DNA of 64,000 bases from UBA7672 sp041166025 (GCA_041166025.1 JBEAMJ010000010.1:23254-87253), one strand, 5' to 3'; positions 16,541 to 24,428 are shown, numbered from the stretch's first letter. Notes: a model not told the origin generated them from the letters alone. Numbers and translations are program-made.

Positions 16541-17877
16541 CAGGCCCGCGCCAGCGTCTCGATGAAGCGTACCGGCTCGCCCAGTCCGGGCGCCACGATC
16601 GCGCCCTCGCACATCACCATCGTGCCGCGGACGAATGTCGCCATCGGCCAGGCCTTCGCCTCCATGCCGTCGAACGGCGTCCAGCCGCAGCGCGAGGCAG
16701 ACCAGTCGTGGGTGATGGTCCTGCGCGCCTTGAGATCGACCAGTGTGAAGTCAGCATCATAGCCCTGGGCAATCCGGCCCTTGCCGGCGATACCGAACAC
16801 GCGCTGGGGGCCAGCACTGGTGAGTTCGATGAAGCGTGTGAGGCTCAGCTTCCCATCGGCCACATGCGTCAGCATTACGGGCACGATCGTCTGGACGCCA
16901 GGCATGCCCGAGGGCGAAGCTGGATAGGGGCGGGCCTTCTCTTCCTTCGTGTGCGGAGCGTGGTCAGATCCGATGAGGTCCGGGACCCCTTGGTTGACGG
17001 CGCGCCAGAGCGCCTCGCGCTGGGCTGCATCGCGCACCGGCGGATTCATCTGCGCGTAACCCTTGAGGCGGATGTAATCCTCAGGTCCAGCCAGGGTCAG
17101 GTGCTGGGGTGTAACCTCGACGGTCGCGATGTCCTTGTTGGCCGCCAGCAGCTCCATCTCCTCGCCGGTTGTGACGTGAAGCACATGGATACGCTTGCCG
17201 GTCTTGCGGGCGAGGCGCAGCAGACGCCGGGTCGATGAGACTGCGGCCTCCACATCCCGCACCTCGGGGTGAGAGGTCCAGTCGCCCTGCCGGGCCAGCT
17301 TGCGCCGGTCGGCGAGGCGGTATTCGTCCTCCGAATGGAAGGCGGCTCGGCGCGAGATGGCGTTGAGAACGCGCTCAACGCCTTCGTCATCCTCAACCAG
17401 CAACTGGCCGGTGCTGGCGCCCATGAACACCTTCACGCCGCAGACCCCCTCCATCATCTCCATTTCGTGGAGAATGTCTGCGTTGTCGTGCGTCGCACCG
17501 GCATAAAACGCATGGTCCGCATGCATCCGGCCTTTGGCGCGGGCCAGCTTGTCTAGCATCATGTCAGGCGAGGTGGTGGAAGGGTCGGTGTTCGGCATTT
17601 CGAAGACGGTGGTAACACCGCCGAGCACCGCCGAACGCGACCCGGTCTCAAGGTCTTCCTTCCATTCGAGGCCCGGTTCACGGAAGTGGACCTGTGTGTC
17701 GATCACCCCGGGCAGCACGTGAAGGCCATCCGCCTCGAAGATTTCACCCGCCTTGGCGGCAGCGAGCGCGCCGATGTGGGCGATCTTCCCGTTCACCACG
17801 CCGACATCCGTAACGTCCATTCCGCCGGGCGTCGCCACCGTCCCGCCCTTGATGATCAGGTCGAATGCTTGCGCCAT
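16540..17877 (-). CDS. pyrC: Dihydroorotase (class I)
   Basis: 445 residues from ATG 17877, the length of class I enzymes. Metal-binding VIDTQVHFREPG has His64 and Arg66. KVFMGAS, HSEDE and HVLHVTTGEE follow, then the C-terminal GSDHAPHTKEEK with the catalytic Asp and two His. It cyclises carbamoyl-aspartate to dihydroorotate in pyrimidine synthesis. Many alphaproteobacteria keep this gene next to pyrB; here no pyrB is seen upstream. The neighbour downstream is the K+ channel gene, coupled by a one-base overlap. A closely related family, hydantoinase/allantoinase, is less likely given the FREPG and GSDHAPH spacing. Confidence 0.9.
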   Translation of the reverse strand: MAQAFDLIIKGGTVATPGGMDVTDVGVVNGKIAHIGALAAAKAGEIFEADGLHVLPGVIDTQVHFREPGLEWKEDLETGSRSAVLGGVTTVFEMPNTDPSTTSPDMMLDKLARAKGRMHADHAFYAGATHDNADILHEMEMMEGVCGVKVFMGASTGQLLVEDDEGVERVLNAISRRAAFHSEDEYRLADRRKLARQGDWTSHPEVRDVEAAVSSTRRLLRLARKTGKRIHVLHVTTGEEMELLAANKDIATVEVTPQHLTLAGPEDYIRLKGYAQMNPPVRDAAQREALWRAVNQGVPDLIGSDHAPHTKEEKARPYPASPSGMPGVQTIVPVMLTHVADGKLSLTRFIELTSAGPQRVFGIAGKGRIAQGYDADFTLVDLKARRTITHDWSASRCGWTPFDGMEAKAWPMATFVRGTMVMCEGAIVAPGLGEPVRFIETLARA

Positions 17878-17959
17878 CGCCAGCTCCAGGAATGCTGGCG
17901 CTGTATGGACCCGGAACGACTTTTGGCCAAGCCGCAGCGGCGTTTCGAATGAATCAGAA

Positions 17960-17979
17960 GGGCGGCCGACGGGCCGCCC
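17960..17979. repeat. GC-rich hairpin between the 49-residue gene and pyrC
   Basis: GGGCGGCC (17960-17967) and GGCCGCCC (17972-17979) with loop GACG form an 8-bp perfect stem. Read leftward it is followed by a weakly T-rich stretch. It may act as a weak terminator or as a leader structure of pyrC, whose ATG is about 80 bp further left. Confidence 0.45.
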
Positions 17980-18027
17980 CTCCTCCACCACCCGCGCCTT
18001 TGCCGGCGTCTGTCGGACACGTGTTGC

Positions 18028-18058
18028 CGGGAGAAGGGCCGTTGACCCTTCCCTCCCG
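18028..18058 (-). terminator. Stable hairpin right after the 49-residue gene
   Basis: CGGGAG (18028-18033) pairs with CTCCCG (18053-18058) and the inner AAGGG with CCCTT, leaving a two-base bulge. It begins 2 bp beyond the stop codon of the small leftward gene. No T run follows, so it may be a 3' stabiliser rather than a true terminator. Confidence 0.45.
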
Positions 18059-18060
18059 CA

Positions 18061-18210
18061 TCAGGTGTCCAATTCGTCGTGATACATGTCGCCCATGAGG
18101 GCGCCCTCGCCCGATGTCAGGACCTTGAGAATCCAGGCCAGGATAGCGACCGCAATGACCGCCCAGTGCAGCGCAGGATTTTGCGCCACTTCCACCATCG
18201 ACTCCCACAT
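18061..18210 (-). CDS. Small single-pass membrane protein (49 aa)
   Basis: 49 residues from ATG 18210 (MWESMVEVAQNP...), preceded by CGGGAGAACAGCGAGAC. One hydrophobic helix (LHWAVIAVAILAWILKVLTS, about residues 13-32) is followed by an acidic tail GALMGDMYHDELDT. I do not recognise it. The helix, the plausible ribosome binding site and the hairpin just after its stop support a real gene. It is transcribed toward pyrC. Confidence 0.5.
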   Translation of the reverse strand: MWESMVEVAQNPALHWAVIAVAILAWILKVLTSGEGALMGDMYHDELDT

Positions 18211-18432
18211 GTCTCGCTGTTCTCCCGCGACTTGTGATGAACTTAGCGCAAGCGAATTAACGAAGCCTCTCGCAAAACTTTCGCCTTGGTAAGCACGCAA
18301 CTTTTTTGCGGCGATTGTTGAGGCGCTCCGACTTGATCGCGCGTGCGCGAATGAGTTTTGCACATAATCCAAGGTCGTGCGGTTCTACGGTTCCGCTTGC
18401 CGTCAAGGCAGTTTCGATGGCAGGTTTTTCCG

Positions 18433-19071
18433 ATGACGACTGGCTCGCGCAAAAGCTCGCGAAAGGTAAGCGATCCGCCAGCGCCTCGCGCTTGGCAGCG
18501 CATGCTGTCGGGTCGCCGCCTCGACCTGCTGGACCCTTCGCCGCTTGATATAGAGATCGCAGACATCGCCCACGGCCTGGCCCGTGTGGCGCGCTGGAAC
18601 GGACAGACGCGGGGCGGTCACGCCTTCTCGGTCGCCCAGCATTCAGTCCTGGTCGAGTCATTGGTCAGACGCATGTGGCCCGAGTCCGGCCCGGCTCACC
18701 TGCTCGGCGCGCTTCTGCATGATGCGCCGGAGTATGTGATCGGCGATATGATTTCGCCATTCAAGAATGCGCTCGGCGTCGACTACCGCCAGTTTGAGGC
18801 GCGGCTGGAATCCGCGATCCGCTTGCGCTTCGGACTACCCGCAAAAATGACCGCCGACCTGAAAGCCCGGATCAAGCAGGCGGACCAGTCTGCCGCCTTC
18901 TACGAGGCCACGCGCCTCGCCGGCTTTGATGTCGACGAAGCGCTTGGACTGTTCGGCGGCCCGCCGCCAGGGCCGGACCCCGACATGACGCCGCTCTCGC
19001 CCAGCGATGCGCAACAATTGTTCCTGCAGCGCTTTTCCGACCTCCAAAGCGAGATGGATGGGCGGGGCTAA
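18433..19071 (+). CDS. HD-domain hydrolase (YfbR-type nucleotidase-like)
   Basis: 212 residues from ATG 18433. The HD fold shows GHAFSVAQHSVLV (metal His70), LLGALLHDAPEYVIGDM (His96-Asp97) and a later KQADQSAAFYEA segment. This pattern matches YfbR-like phosphohydrolases, which in E. coli dephosphorylate deoxyribonucleoside 5'-monophosphates. The first 20 residues are basic and poorly conserved. It is the first gene of a three-gene unit with the dual-specificity-phosphatase-like gene and nrtR, so it may belong to nucleotide or NAD metabolism (inference). A later start such as Met24 is possible. Confidence 0.8.
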   Translation: MTTGSRKSSRKVSDPPAPRAWQRMLSGRRLDLLDPSPLDIEIADIAHGLARVARWNGQTRGGHAFSVAQHSVLVESLVRRMWPESGPAHLLGALLHDAPEYVIGDMISPFKNALGVDYRQFEARLESAIRLRFGLPAKMTADLKARIKQADQSAAFYEATRLAGFDVDEALGLFGGPPPGPDPDMTPLSPSDAQQLFLQRFSDLQSEMDGRG

Positions 19072-19118
19072 CGGAAGAAGCAATTCCGTTTTGCCTGTTC
19101 CCACCCTAAGTTCCGGCG

Positions 19119-19643
19119 ATGACGATCTGGATATGCTCCCTCGCGGCCGCACCAAAACTGGCTCAGAAACTCCGCCCCTCTCGGGTCGTGAGTCTGCTCA
19201 GCCCCTACGACACGTTTCCGGTTTTCCATGGCCTTTCCGCCGATCTTCACCTGCAGGTGCCGATCCACGACATCACAGCTGATATCGGCGCGTGGCGTGC
19301 ACCGCTGGCGGCCGATGCTGAGCGGGTCATCCGTTTCATCGAAAGCTGGGACCGAGTCGATCCACTGTTGATCCATTGCTGGGCCGGCATCTCCCGCTCC
19401 ACCGCCAGCGCCTTCATCACCGCCTGCGTGCACAACCCCAAGGCCGACGAAGAGGAGATAGCGCGCGCCATCCGGTCGGCCTCTCCCACTGCCTCACCGA
19501 ACCCAAGGCTGGTCGCCCACGCGGACGCCTTGCTCGGCCGTAATGGCCGCATGAGCAAGGCCATCGAAACCATTGGCCGCGGGGATGTGGCCGACGAGGC
19601 GAAAACCTTCTCGATCCCGTCAACCTTCGGCGACCGGCCATGA
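19119..19643 (+). CDS. Tyrosine/dual-specificity-type phosphatase
   Basis: 174 residues. The P-loop HCWAGISRS gives the C(x5)R signature with Cys87 and Arg93 and Ser94, so catalysis through a phosphocysteine is expected. The upstream DITADIGAW stretch may provide the general-acid Asp. The rest is alpha-helical. The natural substrate is unknown; such small phosphatases act on phosphoproteins, inositol phosphates or nucleotides. Its TGA overlaps the nrtR ATG (ATGA at 19640-19643), implying translational coupling, and the HD-hydrolase gene precedes it by 47 bp. Confidence 0.85.
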   Translation: MTIWICSLAAAPKLAQKLRPSRVVSLLSPYDTFPVFHGLSADLHLQVPIHDITADIGAWRAPLAADAERVIRFIESWDRVDPLLIHCWAGISRSTASAFITACVHNPKADEEEIARAIRSASPTASPNPRLVAHADALLGRNGRMSKAIETIGRGDVADEAKTFSIPSTFGDRP

Positions 19644-20593
19644 CTCCGCCCATTGCCGTCGGCCTGTCCGCCGTGATTGTGGCGGCGGACGGGAGGGCGC
19701 CCTATGCGCTGGCCACGCAACACGCCGATGGCGCTGCCGGGCTCCCGCATGGACGGTTCGATCCAAAGGGTCACCGCACATTTGAACTCGGCCTACGCGA
19801 ATGGGTGCGAGCGCAGACCGGCTTCGAGCCTGGCTATGTCGAGCAGCTCTACACGTTCGGCGACCTCGGGCGGGAATTGCCGCAGGCAGAGCTCGGCGAT
19901 GCGCCCTCCGGCGCGCGGCTTATCTCAGTTGGCTATCTTGGCCTCACTCCGGAGCGGACGGATATCTCCGCCTTCGACGCCGTATGGCGCGACTGGTATC
20001 GCCATTTTCCTTGGGAAGACCATCGCGCTGGCCGGCCGGCGCTGATCGACCAGACACTTGCCCCCGCCCTGCGCGCGTGGGCGGCACGGGGCGGCCGGCA
20101 AGACGCGACACGCCTTGCGCGGCTCCAGCTTGCCTTCGGTCTGGACGGGCAACCGTGGGTCGAGGAACGAACGCTGGAGCGCTACGAGCTTCTTTACGAA
20201 GCTGGACTGGCGACCGAAGCCAACCGCGAGCGTGACCGCAAGCCATTTCCGCTACCTGTTTCAGCGCTTGGCGAACCAATGATCTCGGATCATCGTCGGA
20301 TCCTTGCCACTGCGATCGGCCGGCTGCGCGGAAAGATAAAGTATCGACCCGTCGTGTTCGAACTGATGCCGGAGCGATTCACCTTGCTGGAGCTACAGAA
20401 AGTGGTGGAGTCTCTTCTTGGCTTGTCGCTGCACAAGCAGAATTTCCGCCGTTCCCTCGACCGCTCAGGCTTGCTCGTCGGCCTCGGCCAGACGACGCAG
20501 GCTACCGGCGGGCGCCCCGCCGAACTCTTCCGCTTCCGCCGCGAGGCCCTTCGTGAGGGCAACGTCTCCGGCGTGCAGACGCCTCGGAGCTAA
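19640..20593 (+). CDS. nrtR: NrtR-type NAD biosynthesis regulator (Nudix plus winged helix)
   Basis: 317 residues. Residues 1-150 are a Nudix-like domain (GRFDPKGHRTFELGLREWVRAQTGF). The Nudix REUxEE has become R53-E-W-V-R57-A58, so the two metal-binding glutamates are missing; that fits a domain that senses ADP-ribose/NAD metabolites rather than hydrolysing them. Residues about 235-317 form the NrtR C-terminal winged helix (YRPVVFELMPERFTLLELQKVVESLLG...FRRSLDRSGLLVGLG). NrtR proteins repress NAD genes and release DNA on binding ADP-ribose. The adjacent nadA operon with two operator-like palindromes strongly supports this role. Coupled by ATGA to the phosphatase gene. Confidence 0.9.
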   Translation: MTPPIAVGLSAVIVAADGRAPYALATQHADGAAGLPHGRFDPKGHRTFELGLREWVRAQTGFEPGYVEQLYTFGDLGRELPQAELGDAPSGARLISVGYLGLTPERTDISAFDAVWRDWYRHFPWEDHRAGRPALIDQTLAPALRAWAARGGRQDATRLARLQLAFGLDGQPWVEERTLERYELLYEAGLATEANRERDRKPFPLPVSALGEPMISDHRRILATAIGRLRGKIKYRPVVFELMPERFTLLELQKVVESLLGLSLHKQNFRRSLDRSGLLVGLGQTTQATGGRPAELFRFRREALREGNVSGVQTPRS

Positions 20594-20649
20594 CCCTTGC
20601 ATGGGAGTGAATCCCACTCGACGGCATGACGGTTTTGTGAGACCCTTCT

Positions 20650-20668
20650 TATACTCAAGTTGAGTTTA
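20650..20668. promoter_or_regulatory. Operator-like palindrome 1 (putative NrtR site)
   Basis: ACTCAAGTTGAGT (20653-20665) is a perfect 13-bp palindrome around G20659, and the flanks TA/TA at 20650-51 and 20667-68 also pair. It shares CTCAAG-TGAG with the element at 20732-20744, 79 bp downstream centre to centre. Assignment to NrtR rests on position between nrtR and the NAD operon. Confidence 0.65.
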
Positions 20669-20678
20669 AGTGGTCTAT

Positions 20679-20691
20679 CTCATTGTATGAG
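20679..20691. promoter_or_regulatory. Partial operator-like half-site pair with altered spacing
   Basis: CTCA (20679-20682) and TGAG (20688-20691) repeat the half-sites of the two flanking operators but with a 5-base instead of 3-base spacer. It may be a decayed or weak third site. Confidence 0.3.
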
Positions 20692-20692
20692 C

Positions 20693-20717
20693 GGCTTTCG
20701 ATTGAAAGCCATTTTTT
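20693..20717 (+). terminator. Intrinsic terminator between nrtR and nadA
   Basis: GGCTTTC (20693-20699), loop GATT, GAAAGCC (20704-20710), then A and six T (20712-20717). It lies about 100 bp after nrtR and should end the HD-hydrolase/phosphatase/nrtR transcript. Its 3' arm overlaps a possible TTGAAA -35 element of the nadA promoter. Confidence 0.75.
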
Positions 20718-20731
20718 CGGACCCACTTTAT
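20702..20731 (+). promoter_or_regulatory. Possible sigma-70 promoter of the nad operon
   Basis: TTGAAA (20702-20707), 18 bases, then CTTTAT (20726-20731). The -35 is close to consensus and the -10 is weak. Initiation near 20738 would fall inside operator-like palindrome 2, which would let a bound repressor block it. Confidence 0.4.
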
Positions 20732-20744
20732 GCTCAAGATGAGC
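20732..20744. promoter_or_regulatory. Operator-like palindrome 2 (putative NrtR site)
   Basis: GCTCA-AGA-TGAGC, a perfect 5-bp-arm palindrome 20 bp before the nadA ATG, flanked by TAT upstream. It matches palindrome 1 at CTCAAG-TGAG. The position over the likely transcription start fits a repressor site. The ribosome binding site AGGAGG follows at 20751-20756. Confidence 0.65.
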
Positions 20745-20763
20745 ACAAGCAGGAGGGACCGTC

Positions 20764-21906
20764 ATGGCCCGCGTGATTGAATTCGGGCCTGGCTGCGATG
20801 TTCCCGTCGCCCGCCGCCGCCCGTCTGCCTCGGAACAGCGCGGCCTTGACTACGACGCCCAGGTCAAGGCCGAGACCGACTCGCTTTACGAGCATGTGAT
20901 CGATTTCGTCACGCCGATGGAGTGGCCGGCGATCGCGCCGTTGGTCTTCCACATCAACCGGCTAAAGCAGGCGAAGAACGCCGTCATCCTCGCGCACAAT
21001 TACATGACGCCTGACGTGTTCAGACTGGTCGGCGATTTCCGGGGCGACTCGCTGCAGCTCGCACGGGAAGCTGCCCGCACCGACGCCAAGGTGATCGTCC
21101 AGGCCGGCGTGCATTTCATGGCCGAAACCTCGAAAATCCTGAGCCCCGACAAGACGGTACTCATCCCGGACACGCGCGCCGGCTGCTCGCTCGCGGCCTC
21201 AATCACAGGCGCCGACGTGCGCCTTGTTCGCCAACGGTATCCCAATCTTCCCATTGTCACGTATGTCAACACGACGGCCGAGGTGAAGGCCGAGTGCGAC
21301 ATCACCTGTACTTCGTCCAACGCGACCCAGGTGGTCGAACACATCGCCGAAAAATGGGGTGTCGACACGGTCATCATGGTTCCCGACGAATTCCTTGCCC
21401 GGAACGTGGCCGCTAACACGGACGTGAAGATCCTCGCCTGGAAGGGCCATTGCGAGGTGCACCAGAAGTTTTCGGGCGAAGATGTGCGGCAAATCCGTGA
21501 CGCTCACCCCGGGGCGATTGTGCTGGCGCACCCGGAATGTCCTCCGGATGTCCTTGAAGAAGCCGACTTTGCGGGGTCAACATCGGCCCTGTCGAGCCAC
21601 GTCAGGGAATCGGGCGCCCGCAAGGTTGTCCTTCTGACCGAGTGTTCGATGAGCGATAATGTCGCCGCGGACAATCCCGGCGTGGAGTTCGTGAAGCCAT
21701 GCAACCTCTGCCCGCACATGAAGCGCATCTCGCTGGAAAACATCTACGACGCCCTGGTCTCGATGAAACACGAGGTCACAGTGCCGGAGGACATCCGCAT
21801 CCGAGCGAAGGCGGCGATCGACGCCATGCTGGCGCTGGGTCCGCCCGCGAAGTCGCCGAAGTTCAAGGTCGGGGACGGCGTCAACGTTTCAGTCGAGATC
21901 ATATGA
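20764..21906 (+). CDS. nadA: Quinolinate synthase NadA
   Basis: 380 residues. Hallmarks: VILAHNYMTPDVFRLVGDFRGDSLQLAREA, three conserved Cys that ligate the [4Fe-4S] cluster (in AGCSLA, AECDITCTSSNA and KPCNLCPHM), MVPDEFLARNVA and GHCEVHQKF. The enzyme condenses iminoaspartate and dihydroxyacetone phosphate to quinolinate. The first 55 residues are an extension seen in alphaproteobacterial NadA. It opens the nadA-X1-X2-nadB-nadC operon, preceded by the operator-like palindromes, and its stop overlaps the X1 start (ATGA at 21903-21906). Confidence 0.97.
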   Translation: MARVIEFGPGCDVPVARRRPSASEQRGLDYDAQVKAETDSLYEHVIDFVTPMEWPAIAPLVFHINRLKQAKNAVILAHNYMTPDVFRLVGDFRGDSLQLAREAARTDAKVIVQAGVHFMAETSKILSPDKTVLIPDTRAGCSLAASITGADVRLVRQRYPNLPIVTYVNTTAEVKAECDITCTSSNATQVVEHIAEKWGVDTVIMVPDEFLARNVAANTDVKILAWKGHCEVHQKFSGEDVRQIRDAHPGAIVLAHPECPPDVLEEADFAGSTSALSSHVRESGARKVVLLTECSMSDNVAADNPGVEFVKPCNLCPHMKRISLENIYDALVSMKHEVTVPEDIRIRAKAAIDAMLALGPPAKSPKFKVGDGVNVSVEII

Positions 21907-22394
21907 GCCAGCACCGTATCAGACGCACGATATTGGCCGCATTCGGTTGCGCTCTCGCACTGGCCAGCGCGGGGCCCGCCTATGCTCGGGCGCAGGACGA
22001 CGTGACGGGCGATTGGCTTTTCGACACCTCGAAGTTCGCGGCAAACGACTGCCAGATCTCAGGCAAGATCACCTTCACGGCAACTCCCGTGAAGAATACT
22101 TACAACTGCGTGTTCGAGAGTGAGCAGATCTGCGGCAAGCTCAACGACAATCTCTACATCAAGGTGCGGCAGACCTGCACGGCGCAGCGCATCGGCAAGC
22201 AGGTCGCCATCAAGTCCAAGGTCGACAAAGTCCTCGAGCGCCGCCCGACGATACCCTATCCCGAGGACTGGTATCTCGCGGACAACTTCATCGTGCAGCT
22301 CTCCCACAACAAGCAGGAAATGAACGGCTCGCACTACGACGAACAGCGACAACTCAAGGCGCGCTTTTGGCGCGACGTCGAGCTGATCTCGTAA
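21903..22394 (+). CDS. Secreted four-cysteine protein X1 inside the nad operon
   Basis: 163 residues, start ATG 21903 overlapping the nadA stop. A signal peptide (RTILAAFGCALALASAGPAYARA) ends near residue 30. The mature domain (VTGDWLFDTSKFAANDC...) has four cysteines with spacing C-x18-C-x7-C-x14-C, then VAIKSKVDKVL, ADNFIVQL and MNGSHYDE. The next gene encodes a paralog with nearly the same cysteine spacing and GNWSF..., VVITSRMEKII and MRGLFHS. The fold looks beta-rich, and two disulfides are likely in the periplasm. I do not recognise the family. Why secreted proteins sit inside an NAD biosynthesis operon is unclear; translational coupling to nadA argues against chance. Confidence 0.8.
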   Translation: MSQHRIRRTILAAFGCALALASAGPAYARAQDDVTGDWLFDTSKFAANDCQISGKITFTATPVKNTYNCVFESEQICGKLNDNLYIKVRQTCTAQRIGKQVAIKSKVDKVLERRPTIPYPEDWYLADNFIVQLSHNKQEMNGSHYDEQRQLKARFWRDVELIS

Positions 22395-22414
22395 GGGCTG
22401 GAGGTAGAGATGGG

Positions 22415-22894
22415 ATGAAACGTCAGTCATCGCGGCGCGTCATCGCCACTTGCTTCCTGGTCTGGTTCCTTGCCCCCGCAGCATCGGCCGAGCCTGCACC
22501 GCCTTCGCCGGTTGGCAACTGGTCGTTCCACACGGGTGAGATGCGCAACACGTGCGTTCTCCGCGGGGAGATGTCCATCACGCGCAAGCCGGACAGAACA
22601 CTTATCTGCCGCTTCACGGCTGACTGGTCCTGCAAGTCCGGCATGATGAGATCGGTCGAGACGATGCAGTCCTGCGTCGCGACGCAGGCGAGCAATGATG
22701 TCGTAATCACCAGCCGCATGGAAAAGATCATCAGATCCGATCCGGCTGAATTCTTGGACTACATGCGCGCCAGCTATGCGCCTGATCATTTCAAGTTGAA
22801 GATCAACGCGCGCGGCGACGAGATGCGCGGCCTGTTCCACTCCTTCGGCCAGGCCGAAGTGGTCTTCCGCAGAAACCACGACCTGATCGGCTAG
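22415..22894 (+). CDS. Secreted four-cysteine protein X2, paralog of X1
   Basis: 159 residues from ATG 22415 (GGAGGTAGAG upstream). The signal peptide is IATCFLVWFLAPAASA. The mature part begins VGNWSFHTGEMRNTC. Cysteine spacing is C-x17-C-x7-C-x13-C, matching X1, followed by DVVITSRMEKII, YAPDHFKLKI and GDEMRGLFHSFGQAEVVFRRN. Overall identity to X1 is modest but the order of blocks is the same, so the pair arose by tandem duplication. Function unknown, secreted. Only 3 bases separate its stop from the TTG start of nadB. Confidence 0.8.
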   Translation: MKRQSSRRVIATCFLVWFLAPAASAEPAPPSPVGNWSFHTGEMRNTCVLRGEMSITRKPDRTLICRFTADWSCKSGMMRSVETMQSCVATQASNDVVITSRMEKIIRSDPAEFLDYMRASYAPDHFKLKINARGDEMRGLFHSFGQAEVVFRRNHDLIG

Positions 22895-22897
22895 TCC

Positions 22898-24427
22898 TTG
22901 GCGAACCGCGACATCCTCATTGTCGGCGCAGGACTCGCCGGGCTGTTCCTGGCGCTGAAGCTTGCGCCAAGACGCTGCACCGTGATCGCGCTGGCCCCCT
23001 TAGGACAGGCTGCCGCCTCCGCCTGGGCGCAGGGGGGGCTGGCTGCAGCGCTTTCACCGGAGGACGAGCCTTCGCTTCACGCGTCCGACACGATTGCAGC
23101 CGGCGCCGGCATTGTCGATCCGGTCGTGGCGCGCCTGATAGCGGAGGACGGCCCGTATCGCGTGCGTGATCTTCTCGAACTCGGAGTCCCGTTCGACCGC
23201 ACCGCGGAGGGCGATCTCGCCCTGTCGCTCGAAGCTGCACACTCCCGCGCGCGCGTGGCGCGCGTCTCAGGCGACCTTGCCGGTAAAGCCATTATGGAAG
23301 CGCTCAGCTATGCGGTCGCTGCCGCGGCTCATATCGACGTAATTGAGCGCGTGAAGGCGCTGGCGCTACTGCAGGACGGAAATGGGCGGATCGGGGGCGT
23401 GCTGGCGCAGGCCGGAGACGGGAGGCCAGTGGAGCTTCGGGCGCGCGAGACGGTACTCTGCGCTGGCGGGTCTGGCGGGCTCTTCGCCATCACCACAAAC
23501 CCGCGCTCATCGCAGGGCGACGCGATCGCGATGGCATACGCGGCAGGCGCGCTGATCGCCGATCCCGAGTTCGTACAGTTCCATCCGACCGCCATCGACG
23601 TTGGCCGCGATCCGGCACCGCTGGCCACGGAAGCCCTCCGTGGCGATGGCGCCACACTCATCGACCGGACCGGCCGGGCCTTCATGGGCGACTATCATCC
23701 GCTGGGCGACCTGGCGCCACGTGACGAGGTTGCACGCGCCATCCATTCCGAGCGGCAAGCTGGAAGGGGCGCTTTCCTCGACTGCCGTGCCGCCGTCGGC
23801 GCGCACTTCCCCGAACATTTCCCAACGGTATTCGCGGCCTGCGAGTCGGCCGGAATCGATCCACGTATCATGCCGATCCCCGTCGCGCCGGCGATGCACT
23901 ATCACATGGGCGGCGTCGTCACAGACTTGTGGGCGCGCACATCACTTGAGGGACTCTCCGCCTGCGGTGAGAGCGCTTCGACCGGCGCGCATGGCGCGAA
24001 TCGCCTTGCCTCCAACTCGCTGCTGGAAGCCGTGGTGTTTGCCGAACGCGCTGCTCGAAGACTCAAGGGCGCAGTCCTGTCTGAGGCAAGCGCAGCGGCC
24101 AGCGCGACTGCCCCGCCGGTTCTTGAAGACTCCTCGCTGGTCGAGCTGCGCCACAGAATGCATGCTGAGGTTGGCGTCGTGCGCGAGGCCGCAGGTCTCG
24201 GCGCCACGCTCGACTGGCTGGCCGCCGTCGCCGCGAGGGCCGGTCCTGCCCGAGCACTTATCACCGCGCAACTTATCGCTGCTGCAGCGCTTGCGCGGCA
24301 GGAAAGTCGTGGTGGACACTATCGCAGCGATTACCCTCAAATCGCCGCGCCTCACCGCACGTTTGTAAGCAGACGCACAGACGGCCAACCCGAGATTCAT
24401 CACGCCGCCATCTTGGACGGAGACTGA
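22898..24427 (+). CDS. nadB: L-aspartate oxidase NadB
   Basis: 509 residues. The start is TTG at 22898: the FAD-binding motif VGAGLAGLFLALKL begins at residue 9, and no ATG or GTG fits upstream. No Shine-Dalgarno is obvious, so coupling to X2 probably drives initiation. Other signatures are AWAQGGLAAALSPEDEPSLHASDT, ELGVPFDR, QFHPTAID, GRAFMGDYHPLGDLAPRDEVARAI, HYHMGGV and CGESASTGAHGANRLASNSLLEAVVF. It oxidises L-aspartate to iminoaspartate, which NadA uses. Confidence 0.96.
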   Translation: MANRDILIVGAGLAGLFLALKLAPRRCTVIALAPLGQAAASAWAQGGLAAALSPEDEPSLHASDTIAAGAGIVDPVVARLIAEDGPYRVRDLLELGVPFDRTAEGDLALSLEAAHSRARVARVSGDLAGKAIMEALSYAVAAAAHIDVIERVKALALLQDGNGRIGGVLAQAGDGRPVELRARETVLCAGGSGGLFAITTNPRSSQGDAIAMAYAAGALIADPEFVQFHPTAIDVGRDPAPLATEALRGDGATLIDRTGRAFMGDYHPLGDLAPRDEVARAIHSERQAGRGAFLDCRAAVGAHFPEHFPTVFAACESAGIDPRIMPIPVAPAMHYHMGGVVTDLWARTSLEGLSACGESASTGAHGANRLASNSLLEAVVFAERAARRLKGAVLSEASAAASATAPPVLEDSSLVELRHRMHAEVGVVREAAGLGATLDWLAAVAARAGPARALITAQLIAAAALARQESRGGHYRSDYPQIAAPHRTFVSRRTDGQPEIHHAAILDGD

Positions 24428-24428
24428 C

